A DNA stretch of 64,000 bases from Hawksworthiomyces lignivorus. Taxonomy: Eukaryota > Ascomycota > Sordariomycetes > Ophiostomatales > Ophiostomataceae. Numbering within the stretch: the stretch's first letter is position 1; the number at the start of each line of letters is the position of its first letter. This document shows positions 48,805 through 61,072 of the stretch, one piece after another. The stretch is taken from assembly GCA_002917075.1 (NCBI GenBank), contig NTMA01000099.1:78699-142698 (forward strand). The letters are read 5' to 3'. The notes under the pieces are model-generated. The model was not told the DNA's origin and made no database searches. It saw only the letters and a list, made by a program, of their open reading frames with translations. The translations under genes were made by a program, and so were the position numbers.

Positions 48805-51800
48805 ATGTACCGACCGCATCCTCTCCGGCAGTCCCAGACTTCTGATTACTCAGTTGCTCGACAACCATCTACTGCTTCGTCTTCTGCCTCGTCAGGATAT
48901 TCCTACGCTTCAGATCAGAGCTCTGGTAAGAGCAGTATGTCTTCGCACTCTAGCGCCTACTCGTCATTAGGGCACAAACGCGGCCAGAGCGAAGCAGCAA
49001 GGATCTCTATGTCATATTCAAGCTTCAATACCACGCCTCCCAAATCCAATGGCGAGAACATTTACAACAGTGCCCGGCGGTCTTTGCGACCGCTACCTCA
49101 AGCGCCGGCATCTGGTCCTTCGCCCCCTACCTCGCCTGTGAAGAGCCTCTCCCGCCGCGATCGCGGTCAGAGCGTGGACATCGGCAGGTTGTCAATAAAC
49201 GCCGAAAATGACCGCTTTAGTCACACCGCGCAACCCCAGCCTTCTTTATCTGCTGTGCGCCCTAGCTCAATGTTTCTTCCTCGATCAGATTCGATCAGTC
49301 GTGGGGGCAGTGTAGCCGTCGCTCCTGCAAATGCACCTCCTGCTCTCCTCCACGCCCACACTGCGCCAATAGCGGCACCGGATTTCGAAAGTCTTGGAAG
49401 ATCATCTACTAACCAGCTGCGCACTCTATCCAAGCTAGCTCAATCTGCATCGGTAGATGATTTTGCTTTGGCAGCTCCTACACAGGAAGTCGTTGGCTTG
49501 CGAGGCCGGCGTCGACTCCAGAGAGCCGGCGATGCAGCTCCCACGCGATCCGGTCAGCGGACTGGCGGGTATGGCTGGGAAGGCAGGAACTGGATGGATA
49601 AGCAACGGCAGTTCCTTCAGGCATATGAGTACCTATGCCATATCGGAGAAGCCAAAGAATGGATTGAAGACGTCATCCATCGCACCATTCCACCTATCGT
49701 GGAGCTTGAGGACTCTCTGCGGGACGGTGTGACCCTAGCCGAAGTTGTGCTAGCTTTGAATCCGCAACGGCCATTCAGAATCATTCGCCATCAGAAACTT
49801 CAATATCTTTATTCGGACAACATTGCCAACTTCTTTCGCTACCTCGATGAGGTCGAACTTCCAGATCTCTTCCGCTTTGAGATGATTGACCTATACGAAA
49901 AGAAAAACATCCCCAAAGTCATCTACTGTATTCACGCCTTGAGTTGGCTGCTTTTCCGAAAAGGAATTATCGACTTCCGCATCGGCAATCTTGTTGGTCA
50001 GCTCGAATTCGAGCACCATGAGCTTGAAGCTGTGCAGAAGGGCCTCGATAAGTTAGGGGCAAATATGCCCAGCTTCGGAAACATTGGAGCGGATTTCGAC
50101 ATGGAACCACCAGAACCTGTTGAAACGGAGGAAGAACGAATTGAGCGGGAGCTGTCCGAGAATGAGGCCTCTATTGTCGATCTCCAGTCTCAAGCTCGCG
50201 GCGCATTGGTACGAATGAGGCTCGGCAAGACAATGCAGAAGCTCTGGGACAGTGAGGACTGGCTGATCGACCTGCAGTCGCGCGTCCGAGGCGACTGGGC
50301 CAGGCAAGTTTTCGACTACCGTTTGCAGATGCGCCGCTTTGCCATCAATCTCCAGAGTGCAGCCCGTGGCTTCCTTGTACGTCAACGGCAGCTGGACAAA
50401 GAGTATTACTGGAAAAGTATGGAAGGTGATATTCTTGAGCTGCAGAGCCTTATACGGGCTGCAAAAGTCCGCAACCAGGTACGAGAGACAAGATCTCAAT
50501 TGGAACAGGCTTCAGGGCCTCTGCGGTACATTCAAGCTGTCTTTAAGGGTTACCTGGCGCGACAAAAGGTGCTGTCTCAGCAGCAAGATGCAAAACATGC
50601 AGCTGGCCCGACGGCTGCTCTACAAGCAGCTATCCGTGGCATGCTACTGAGGAGGCGCCTTGAGGACAAGCAGGTGGCACTCGAGGCAGAAAGCCGCGCC
50701 ATTGCCAGCCTTCAGGCTGCCGCAAGGGCTATGCTAACCAGGCACCAGGTTCGCCAACAACAACTTACCCTCGAGCAATTTACACCGTTATGGGAACAGC
50801 TACAAGCCGTTCTGAGAGGAAACTCTGCCCGGCAGCATGTTTCTGCACTCAAGTCAGAGCTCCGTCAACACGTACCGGAAATCGAGGCACTTCAATCTTG
50901 CATTCGAGCCTCTGCTGTTCGGCGTGAGGTTGCTCAGGTCTTAGACGGATTGGAAGGGTGCGAGCCAGAAATTGTCCAGCTGCAGTCCCGAATCCGCGGG
51001 ATGCTTCTTCGCCGCAGGGTGGAAAATGATCTGGATGCTATGTCAGCTCAGACTCCACAAATCATTCGCCTGCAGGCTCATTCTAGAGCATTCATCTTCC
51101 GCCAAAAGCACAACGCCTTCCTCGAGCAGCTTCACTCAAATGAAGCCGAAATCATCTCTCTTCAGGCCTTGGCGCGCGCAATGCTCTTGCGCAGCGAAGT
51201 CAGTGATCTCCTTAACCAACTTGATGAGCAGGAGGAGTCGATTATTGCTTTCCAGGCCGCAGCAAAGGCATTCCTCGTCCGTGCTCGTTTTGCGGAAAAG
51301 AAGCGATTTTTCAATGAGAACATGCAACGAGTCGTCAAAATCCAGAGCTTTGTTCGGGCCAAAATTCAAGGAGAGGCGTACAAGAGCCTCACAACGGGCA
51401 AAAATCCACCTGTGAACGCCGTGAAGAATTTTGTACATCTGCTCAATGACAGCGATTTCGATTTCAACGAAGAAGTTGAATTCGAGCGGATGCGCAAGAC
51501 TGTTGTGCAACAAGTTCGCCAGAATGAGATGCTAGAGCAGTACATCGACCAGCTGGACATCAAGATCGCTCTCCTTGTCAAGAACAAAATCACCCTTGAC
51601 GAAGTCGTCCGCCATCAGAACAACTTTGGGGGCCACGCTGGCAATTTCCTTGCCAGCACTACAATATCGTCAGCCAACCAGTTTGACCTGAAAGCTCTCA
51701 ACAAAGGCTCGCGCAAGAAGTTGGAGTCTTATCAGCAGCTGTTCTTCGCCTTGCAAACACAGCCTCAATACTTAGCTCGCCTCTTCCGCAGAGTCCGTCT

Positions 51801-53863
51801 TCAGGGCATGCCGGAAAAAGAATGCAAGAGAATCGAGCTTCTTATTATGAGCTTGTTTGGTTACGCTCAGAAACGGAGAGAAGAATACTACTTATTGAAG
51901 CTGATGGCCCGTTCAATCGGCGAGGAGGTCGACGGATCCGTTTCCATCCAAGACTATCTACGTGGAAATCATTTCTGGCAGAAGCTTCTAAACAACTACA
52001 CACGCTCGCCGCGCGACCGCAAATACTTGAGGGATCTCTTGGGTCCGATGATCCGTGACAACATTATCGAAGATCCTGCCCTTGACCTTGAGAGTGATCC
52101 GATGCAGATCTATCGCTCAGCAATCAATAACGAAGAACTTCGGACTGGTCAACCAAGTCGGCGGCCACGCGATGTCCCGCGCGAAGTTGCTATCAAGGAC
52201 GCGGAGACGCGAGAGCTGTTTATTGACCATCTACGCGATCTACGGGAGATTTGTGACCAATTTTTGCTCTCTTTGGAAGATCTACTGCCCCGTCTTCCGT
52301 ACGGCATGCGCTTTGTCTGCCGACAGATGCTCAACTCACTTTGTCAGCACTTCAAGCGCGAGCCACCCCAGTTTCATCTGCAGCAAGTAGGAAACTGGCT
52401 TTGGCGATTTTACCTACAGCCAGCTGTTACCGCTCCCGAAAATGTAGGTGTCGTCGACAAGCAGTTGAGTCCTCTTCAGAAACGCAACCTAGGCGAGGTG
52501 TCCAAGGTATTGAGCCAGATCGCGTCCGGTCGGCCATTTGGCGGCGAAAATATCCATTTACAACCTTTGAACGCTTTCGTTATGGATTCCGTGGAACGAC
52601 TAGGCCGTATCATGGAAGCACTTGTCTCGGTTCCGGATGCAGAAAGTACCTTTGACATTGACGAGTTCAACGATCTGTACGCGAAAAACAAGCCCACATT
52701 GTACATCAAGATGACCGACATCTTTGCAATCCATCAACTTGTTGTGTCCGAGTTGCCGGCAATGTGCCCGAACCGAGACGACATGCTACGTGAGATTGTA
52801 CAGGATCTTGGCAGCGCAAAGAACAACGAAAGTGAGATGACGGCGGCTGGTTCCTCCGATATCCAAATGTTCCTTACGCCCAAGCTACACGACGTTGAGG
52901 ATCCCGAGGCAGAAGTGAAGGCATTATTTATGGAGACAAAGCGATGCATTCTGTATATTATCCGCGTGCAGACGGGCGCCAATCTCCTGGATATCCTGGT
53001 CAAACCGATTCATCCATTCGACGAGCAAAAATGGCAAGCCCTCCTGCAAGACGATTTCTCTGCCAGCTCTAACACGCGCGGCGCCTACTCGGATGCTAAT
53101 ATGGTGGACGTAACACGCATGTCTTATTACGAACTCAAGCGGACAGCGCTAGAGAACGTATTGCGCTTGGAGCAGATGGGTCGCATTTCTAAACACAACC
53201 ACTACCAAGACGTTCTCAATGCCATCGCCCTCGACATCCGCACAAAGAGCCGCAGACGGGTGCAGCGCCAACGCGAATTAGAAGGCGTGCGCTTGACCCT
53301 CAGCAATTTGCACGAGAAAGCCAAGTATCTTGAGCAACAGCGCAAGAGCTATGACGACTACATCGAACAAGCCATGGCGACTCTGCAAAAAAATAAAGGG
53401 TAAGCTAAGAAATTTGCTTTCGTAAACGCTTCTCGATTTAATTATATCAACAACTTACTAACTTCCAAATAGGAAAAAAAGATTCCTCATGCCCTTTACC
53501 AAGCAATACAATCACCAGCGAGAATTGGAACGTAGTGGACGTGTACCAAAGTTTGGCTCGTACAAGTACAGTGTTCGGGCTCTCGCAGAAAAGGGGGCGG
53601 TGGTCACCTGGACTGGTGTTACAGACCGCGACTACGACAAGATCAATCTGACCATCTCATGTGACGAGGTGGGCATGTTTTCCATTGAGGGTTCAAGAGG
53701 CCACATCCAGATTCCTGGGGCCAGCGCCATGGTTTCGATTGAAGATTTGCTTCAGGCCCAGTTCGAAGCCCATCAATTTATGAACCTCTTTGAGGGAAAC
53801 CTGCGGCTCAATGTGAACTTGTTGCTTCATCTGCTTTATAAGAAGTTTTACCGAACCCAATGA
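48805..53863 (+). CDS. IQG1: IQGAP-family cytokinesis protein
   Basis: Exons 48805-53399 and 53473-53863 with a 73-nt intron (branch ACTAAC) give 1661 aa. Fungal IQGAPs (Iqg1/Rng2/SepG type) organise the contractile actomyosin ring at septation. A Ser-rich disordered N-terminus (about 1-255) precedes a calponin-homology actin-binding domain (about 261-385, LEDSLRDGVTLAEVVLALNP). At least 14 IQ-like calmodulin/light-chain-binding repeats follow (about 445-858, such as LQSRIRGMLLRRR), then a RasGAP-related domain (about 960-1340) and the RasGAP C-terminal domain, which spans the intron and ends LLHLLYKKFYRTQ. IQGAP GAP domains are known to lack activity and bind Rho-family GTPases instead. Confidence 0.95.
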
Positions 53864-54518
53864 TGAGCGACAGAATCAACGACATACACACATAACGACG
53901 CATGAGCAAAGGGAAGAGTCAGGGAAGTCACTTAGGCGCTAGGCAAGGAAAGATGAACAATGGAAAAGGGAATCAACCGAAGCATGCAAGTAAGGCGAGG
54001 AGCATCCCGGGATTTTGCGCATATTGGAAATTTTAGTTTTGAGTTCGGCTTTAGAGAGAGAAACACTTGTACACGATGAAGAAATAGCGAGCTTTTCTTG
54101 TTCCCGAGTGGAATGCAAGAGAAGGGTGACCTACAATTTTGTCTTTATTCAATTTGTTTTCGTTTCATTAAACCCTTTATTTTATCCAGTCGCCCTTTTC
54201 AGCCCTTTACTATTGCTCAAATAAAAAGAACGCTTCAAGGCACATCGCCACTTTTTGGTCAAAAATAGATGTCCCATAATACATAAATTCTGTGAATGAG
54301 GTACGTAGGTACTAACTAGATTTCTTGGCGATATGTCATTCTACTACAAGACACGAAGACGTGAATTGATTTTAAATTTTTAAATTATGTTGCACAACCA
54401 AACGTTAATATGACAAGCTTTTAGCATATCGTGTGCCACTAATTGCCTCAACAATCGCATAATAAGGGGATAAACGCGTGGGAGCAAGCTCTCGCCAGTG
54501 AATATTTCACTCTTTTGT
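53864..54518. other. Convergent 3' intergenic region
   Basis: The spacer lies between the IQGAP gene and the ring-cleavage dioxygenase gene; it marks the border between conserved core and the accessory block. It is T/A-rich, with no gene. Confidence 0.6.
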
Positions 54519-55908
54519 CTATTCACTGAAGAAATGAAGCTGGCAGATCCGGCCCTGTTCAATGAGTCTCTTGTCAGATCCTATATTGTAAGTAGTGCAG
54601 AAATTCCTCTATAATTGAACTTACCCCAGACGTGGAGATTGTCCGGTGCGGCTTCGGACCGGTTGGTTGGATTGCTGGAGTTGACAAGGTCACCGTCTAC
54701 ATAGTGCTCCAGGATGAAGTTAGAGGGATCGAACCTTTTTTGCACACAATTAGAAAAAAATAAGATTAGCAGCAAAGTAATCGTTTGAGAACTGCTTAAA
54801 AAGAAGATGGACAAAAGCACAAACCAATAATCAAAGATCTGGCTTCCCATGATGTGACGGCCGACACCCCAGCAGTTCTCATAGCCCTTGCTCCGGAGCC
54901 AGTCATGCCCCAACACTTGCGTATCAAAGTCGTACGTCTCAAATGAAGAATGGTGGACATGGCTCTTGGGACCTTCAAAGAAGAAAAAAGAGTGATGGTC
55001 CACTAATTCATCATCGCGGTCAAGATGCATAAATGTGGTGATATCGCGACCACTGCTGTCATAGACGATCTAGTAAAAAACAGATATTAGCAAACCCATG
55101 GCAAAGTACACTATTAGGAAATAAGGAGCCAAGAATAAGGGCAAAAAAAAAAAAAAACATAGGACGGCCACCAACTACTCACATCACTCGCAACAAAGTT
55201 GAAGCGGCTAGTGTAGAAGCTGTACGCTTTAGCAAAATCGGTTATACATACGCCAAAATGGCCAAGCTTGTGAACAGGCGCAGGTCCTGCTCAAAGCCGT
55301 TAGATACGGAGCACCTGTGAGAAGAAAAAAATAACTGAGTATGGATAATGGTCTCGCCTTTTTTGAAGCGCTGGAATTGATTCCCCGCTCTTTGCTTCTG
55401 CGTAGGCTATCAAGAGATGCGTTAACTCCTGCTGACGCCCAAAAACCCATTGCTTACAAAATAATAGATACAAGCTTACAAAATTGAACTTTCGTTGCAT
55501 CAAGCCTGCATCGCTGGGCTCAACCGGCACTTGACCATACACCAAGTGCAAGGGAAATCCATCCACAGGGTCTCGAAAAGTCACACGGAAGCCACCGCCC
55601 GGCTCATCATTCATCTCATGAACTTTTGAGGCTTGAGGGATGGTTGCAGCAGCATAATCGAGATCTTCCTTGGATGCAACAACAAAGGCAGCGCCACCAA
55701 AGGCATTCTCGACACCGGCCGATGCACTATAGACAAAAGGATCGGTGCCTGTGCCCCTGTAATATGTCGTCTCGCCCACCCGCTTAGTTTCTTGGAAGCC
55801 AAAGTCGTCCAGAAACTGACGTGCCTTGTTGATGTCCTTGTGGGTATAATAGACATGGGCGATGCGTGTAAGTCTGATCTTCCGGACGGGGCTGGAGCCG
55901 GTCGCCAT
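54519..55908 (-). CDS. Extradiol-type ring-cleavage dioxygenase (VOC superfamily)
   Basis: Six exons (55480-55908, 55358-55406, 55183-55286, 54825-55069, 54625-54734, 54519-54580) give 332 aa. Two vicinal-oxygen-chelate modules are present: the first begins TRIAHVYYTHKDINKA, the second PVHKLGHFGVCITDFAKAYSFY. Candidate metal ligands in the second module are the His of KLGHFGV, the His of DELVDHHSFFFF and the Glu of FILEHYV, as in type I extradiol enzymes (catechol 2,3-dioxygenase). The conserved end of such proteins, GRHIMGSQIFDYW, is rebuilt across an intron. The enzyme would open catechol rings by meta cleavage. The second intron uses a GC donor. It lies beside a flavin aromatic hydroxylase gene that could supply its substrate. 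Confidence 0.82.
55287..55357 (-). other. Non-canonical GC-AG intron in the dioxygenase gene
   Basis: The conserved run FKKGPAPVHK can only be joined by splicing after AAAAAAG with donor GCGAGA and acceptor GAGCAG. The 71-nt intron has a CTAAC branch at the expected distance. The only alternative GT donor would leave a 28-nt intron. Confidence 0.7.
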
Positions 55909-57121
55909 GTTGTATGTGTGCTATAGTGGTTGAGCGTCTAAAAGTTGATAGATCGTATCAACTATTTTACCCAGGTCCGCACAAGACTGTCTCACATTTA
56001 ATCGATGAAAAAAATATTGTCGTCTATACGGACTCTTAGACGTCTCTGACCTGGCCTTCAAGCGCTTGCTCTTCTTTTTCTCTTTTGTCGTGTGTCATGG
56101 ATGTACGGATATACAACCCTCCCCTTGAAGAACATACGATCTCTGTATATTTATTGCCATTTGCGAAATTAAAACGACCATGTCTACGGAGTAGGTGCGC
56201 ACAAGTGTGCCCAAGTACGGACAGATTTGAGAATGGACGAAGAGTGAAGACGAAAACAAAACGCACCGAAATTACCCCAAATCCTAGAGCATACATAAGG
56301 GCGTATTTTCCACAATAAGAGAAAGGAGGCTTCCCCAGACTAGCAACCCCACAGACAAAGGCAACCGTTGGTTCAATAAAGTATCGACAGACAAAGGGAT
56401 CCGATAATTGTCAGGAGAGCATTGTCCGGGGAAGATGGGAGGATGAGAGAGAGCGGACAGTGGTGCTGGCTCGGACGAACTTCGGGGCATCTTCCAGACT
56501 ACGCTGTAGCTCTCCGCTCATTACCCCGTACTTTTGGTTAGCGGGCCGCTTGCCAGGGACACATGGCAATTGGCTTATAATTGGTGTAAGTCAGGTTGCG
56601 GCTGGTGTTAATAGACACAACGACCCCATTTGAATCAAGACCCAAGCGGCACCGTTCTCTCTTAAAAGACGCCTGAGTTTTACGGCTTGACAAGTGTTTA
56701 CAAATTCTGAAAATTCCACAAGAGAGTCAGAGGTTAGCCAATCAATTAATAGCGTCAAGAGCTCTCCTCTACTTACACAACGCTTTGTAAGTCTTTGGCG
56801 ATCAAAGGTCTTAGGACCTGCATGCCCCAGGAATAGGAGGAATAGAAAGGGAAATAAAACAAGCAATAGCCCAAACGTTTGTATTGCTGGCCACATTTGT
56901 TGGTGTTCGGCAGATACAGCGACTAATATCGTTTAATCCAGAGCTCAAGTTAATCGACTTTAAATCCTCTTTTGCGACTATCAAGTACAAGAACACAGTT
57001 ATCTGTCCTGTAGGTTCGCGATTTAACGTCTCTCGGCGGTCCTAGATCCTAGAAAAGTCATCTACAATCCAGAACTCCTGCAATCTACAAAGGCATACAA
57101 GCCATCGGCGGCATTTCCAAT
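55909..57121. promoter_or_regulatory. Divergent region between dioxygenase and hydroxylase genes
   Basis: 1.2 kb. A small minus-strand frame at 56591-56896 starts with a hydrophobic, signal-like segment and contains a good GTAAGT...GCTAAC...TTTCAG intron, but splicing leads to a stop within two codons, so it is not called. Shared regulation of the two head-to-head aromatic-catabolism genes is plausible. Confidence 0.5.
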
Positions 57122-59131
57122 ATGTCAACTCTTCAACCAACCACAGACAGCACCACCCTACAGTCTCCAGCTCCAACAGCTTCTCAATTGCCATCCGCCC
57201 CCGCCCCCCAGACAAATGGCAGCAACACATCAACTACTGTCAGTAGAATTGTTAGCAAACCTCCTGCCGCTGTCAGCGACGAGATCATAGAGACAGAGTT
57301 TCTCATCGTTGGCGCTGGCCCTGCTGGTGCATCGCTGGCTTGCTTTTTGGCCGAATATGGACTCAAAGGAATCGTAATTAGTGCTGCGCCGGGCACAGCC
57401 AACACGCCTCGTGCACATATCACAAATATTGCCGCTCTAGGTATGTTTTGGGCGCTGTCCATGAACGAGGCAAAATCCAGGAAATAAAGTAATACGTAGT
57501 ACACGCGTAGCAAAAAGCTAACAGATCCAAGAATGTCTACGAGACATTGGTTTGGATGCAGATCTCAAGCAGGTCTCATCAGACGGCCACTGCATGATTC
57601 ACACACGGTGGTGTCATAGCATGGCCGGGGTCGAGTATGCTCGGCTGTATTCTTGGGGCAACGATCCCAAGCGGAAGGTAAGGCTTTGAGCTTCTCTAGA
57701 ACTCACCTAGATTTTTTTTTGTCTCTCCTTTTCTCTGTATCTTCAGCTTCTAACCTCTTTACAGGGCGATTACGAAAGCGCCAGCCCGTGTGCACCTGTC
57801 GACTTGCCTCAAACATTACTCGAACCGATTCTCGTTCGCCACGCAACGAAAATGGGCCACCACATACGGTTTGACACGGCCTTGACGTCCTTCACCCAAG
57901 ATCCAGACACGAAGCTGTATACAGCCACAATACGCGACAGACTCTCCAATGTTGAGTACAAGATTCGGACAAAGTACCTCTTTGGGGCCGATGGTGCGCA
58001 GAGCCAAGTCGTCAAGCAGTTGGAGCTACCCCTTGTCAAGAAGCCCGGCCAGGGCCTGGCTATCAACGTGCTCGTCGAGGCCGATCTGTCGCACCTTGTA
58101 GATGCACGGAGGGGCAATCTGCACTGGGTGATGCAGCCGGACAAGGAGCACCCTGAATTCGGGTGGATGGGCCTCGTGCGCATGGTTAAGCCATGGCACG
58201 AGTGGATGTTTATCCTCTTCCCGAACCGGGATGCGGACTCGCAGATGCAGACAACCGAAGAGGAATACTTGCAGCGGGTGCGCGAGCTAATTGGTGACGA
58301 CACACCAGCCAAGATCCTCAACGTATCCAAGTGGTATGTAAACGAGATCGTGGCCGAGACTTATTCCGTCGGCAATGTGTAAGGAACAACATTATTCTCC
58401 CAACCTTCTCTGATTGACCCTGTACAAGCTGACGATATGTGCACAGATTCTGCCTTGGCGATGCTGTCCATCGCCACCCCCCGATGAACGGCCTGGGCTC
58501 CAACACGTGTATCCAGGACGCCTTCAATCTGGCATGGAAGATTGCCTACGTCCACAGGGGACTGGCCGACCCGTCGTTGTTAGATTCGTACAGCATCGAG
58601 CGCCAACCTGTCGGCAAGGGCATCATTACCCGCGCCAATCAGGGTTTCCGCGACCACTTTCACGTGTGGGATGCGCTTGGCACAACGCCCAAGGATGTGG
58701 AAGAGCGCCGGCGCATCTTGGCCGAATTGGAAGCTCCCGGCTCCGCCGGCAAGAGCCGCCGCCAGGCCTTCAGCCACGCCATCAAACAGACGTCTCGTGA
58801 ATTCCACGGGCTGGGTATCGAGATGGGCCAGCATTATGAAGGGCCCGGCATTTACACGGCCGACGAGGCTGTTCCTTTTGCTCCCATCGGCAAAGCCGTC
58901 GAAGACCCCATCCTGTACTACGAACCAAATACCTACCCAGGATCTCGCTTGCCGCACGTCTGGCTCAACAAGGCCGTACCGACGACGCCGACGTCCACGA
59001 TCGACATTGCGGGCAAGGGGAAGTTTGTGCTGTTTACGGGAATCGGCGGCGAGGCGTGGAAGGACGCCGGCGCCCGCATCGAGGCGGAGCTGGGCACGCC
59101 GCTCGAAGTGCACTTCATCGGTTACCGCTAG
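57122..59131 (+). CDS. FAD-dependent aromatic hydroxylase, truncated by tandem stops
   Basis: Exons 57122-57440, 57532-57677, 57765-58378 and 58447-59131 give 587 aa up to the first TAG. It belongs to the group A flavin monooxygenases (phenol 2-monooxygenase / MhpA-like), which hydroxylate phenols with NAD(P)H and O2. The FAD motif IVGAGPAGASLA is near residue 63. The second FAD motif GDAVHRHPPMNGLGSN, about residue 362, is exact and is joined across the third intron. A low-complexity Ser/Thr/Pro N-terminus precedes the domain. At 59129-59134 two TAG codons in a row end the frame just inside the C-terminal thioredoxin-like domain, while matching sequence continues downstream. The catalytic domains are complete, but folding or dimerisation may be lost; a pseudogene is likely. 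Confidence 0.75.
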
Positions 59132-59323
59132 TAGTGGGAGGATTTCTACTTTGAATGGGAGCGCCTGCGCGGCGTGGACGAGTCCGGCGCGGTGCTCGTG
59201 CGCCCAGACCGCTTTGTGGCTTGGCGGGCGCAGGAAGTAGTGGGCGACGCCGACGCGTGCGCTGACAAGCTGGGTGCGGTGATGCGGTCGATCCTAGGGC
59301 TTAAATCGAAAGCAAACTTGTAG
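59132..59323 (+). pseudogene. Severed C-terminal coding segment of the aromatic hydroxylase
   Basis: In the same frame as the hydroxylase, a second TAG at 59132 is followed by 62 open codons (starting WEDFYFEWERLRGV and including VLVRPDRFVAWRAQEV) to TAG 59321-59323. VRPDRFVAWR is the signature of the C-terminal domain of phenol hydroxylase-like enzymes, so this is the missing tail. No intron can remove the two stops: the only GT..AG pair across them is about 11 nt. Confidence 0.75.
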
Positions 59324-59439
59324 ATACGTATTTCTTGTTACTTATGACCAACTAAAATTATACCTTTTTCCTACGATTGATCGTGTCTGGAAAGTGTTCA
59401 ACAAAAGCTGCCCCGGCACCAATATTACAAGTAGAGTAA

Positions 59440-59933
59440 TTAAGATAGATCCAGCGTATTCTTGGGAATGTGCAGCTTCTCTTTCTTGGCTCTAAACTTG
59501 GTTAAATCTTTCTGACGAGCCGCATCTCCTAGGTCGTGTGCCGGAGAAGGGTCAAACATCATCCGCTTGCCGAACTGCTCCGAGAAGCAGCCCAACGCCG
59601 AGCCAGGTTGTTTACGCACAATCGCTGCCTTTGCCGAAGCCCGAGGTGCCTTCCGACTCCCCACGGACATATGATTGTAGTGCGGGACCAGTGTAGAGCC
59701 TTCTCTGTTCAAGTTTCTCCGAAGACCGTTCACCGAAGTAAGATGCCACATCATGTCATTATCATTAGGCTCTACCCCCAAAAATGGGCTCCGCATATTA
59801 ATAGCCTGGCGTCCCCAACTGCAAAAGTTTAGAGCAAGGGGGAAATTGGGGCTGTCAACTACCAGCTAGTCGTTTTCCGTCCTTCTCGGACATCGTTAAC
59901 CAGCACACGTTTTGCCGAAAAAGATGCCAACAT
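59440..59933 (-). CDS. Small hypothetical protein
   Basis: Proposed exons 59863-59933 and 59440-59818 give 149 aa. Splicing uses a 44-nt intron with a TCTAAAC branch and TTTGCAG acceptor. The product is basic (RKAPRASAKAAIVRKQ and a Lys-rich C-terminus) with no signal peptide or membrane segment. The family was not recognised. An unspliced start at 59796 would give 118 aa. The compact spacing to both flanking genes argues for a real gene, but this is not strong evidence. Confidence 0.4.
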
Positions 59934-60045
59934 GGCAGCAGGCAAAAATGACATGTATTCCAGCCTTGTAGACGGATTTGATGTATCAGTAACTAATCCA
60001 CATCGTAAAATCATTTTGAGGAATTAAAAAGTACTCTCCAAGATC

Positions 60046-61072
60046 ATGGCAACTCCTCTCTCTGGGCGATTCTACGTCGTCACCGGCGCCGCTTCTGGCA
60101 TCGGCCAATGCTCCGCTGTCCGGTTGGTTGAGCTGGGTGCCGCTGATGTGGCTATTAGTGATGTAAATGAAGCTGGCCTGGAGAAGACCAAAGCTCTGTG
60201 TAAGATCTCATTCCACCTCTCGCCCAGAGAATCTCAGCGTTTCGTTATTTACTTGAAGCCCCTTTCGTCGAATTCCATCTGACGTCCCTTCCTTTATCTC
60301 CCAGGTGCTGCTGCTGGTTCGGCAAAGATCACTGTTACCAGAGTCGACGTCAGCAAGCGAGACCAAGTCGAGAGCTGGATCGAAGATGCTGTCAAGGCCT
60401 TCGGCCGCTTAGACGGTGCTGCTAACGTGGCAGGCATTCCAGGTGGACACCCAGACATCAAATGCGAGAGCATTGTAGGTAGCAAACCCAACCCCTGTAG
60501 TCATATAAGTTCTAGGAGAGCACTCACATCTGTTTATTTTTCCTATAATTCTATTAACTCTATGCAGAAACAAGAAGATTGGGACCGCACGCTCGACATC
60601 AACTTAGGTGGCATCTTAAACAGCATGCGTGCTGAGCTTCCGCATATCGTACGACCAGGAGGATCCATTGTGAACGTGGCCAGCGTCGCCGGTTTGCGTG
60701 GATTGCCACACAATGCAGCGTACTCCACCAGCAAATTCGGCGTCATCGGCTTGACCGAGTCTGTCGCGGGTGAATACGGCCACTTGGGTATCCGCATCAA
60801 TGCCGTGCTTCCGGGCCCCATTGATACACCTGTTCTGCACGATGGCGAAGCCAAAGGGTTATTTACCTCGGAGGCTGCCGGTAATGCCACATTCCTGGGC
60901 CGTGTCGGCCGTCCGGACGAGGTAGCCAAAGTGCTCTGCTTTTTGATGACTGATGATGCTTCCTATGTCACTGGAGGTGAGTCTTCGCTATCTACGAGAA
61001 GATTTTAGCCATCTACTGACTCGCAGTCTTGCAGCCAATTGGACTGTCGATGGAGGATACAGCTCTTCGTAG
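60046..61072 (+). CDS. Short-chain dehydrogenase/reductase (SDR), FabG-like
   Basis: Four exons (60046-60199, 60305-60474, 60568-60976, 61035-61072) give 256 aa. The cofactor motif TGAASGIG is at residue 13, NVAG replaces the usual NNAG, the catalytic Ser is in VNVASVAG and the YSTSK Tyr/Lys pair is intact. The protein ends NWTVDGGYSSS, rebuilt from a 38-nt last exon. It is an NAD(P)-dependent oxidoreductase; in this setting it could act on the hydroxylated aromatic ring or on a side chain (inference from neighbours). The acceptor choice in the last intron (GCAG at 61031) is fixed by the frame. Confidence 0.88.

Noticed and set aside
56591..56896. Small secreted-protein candidate on the minus strand
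   Set aside because: The N-terminus is signal-like and a well-formed intron is present, but the spliced product ends after two more codons, and the unspliced frame reads through intron-like sequence.
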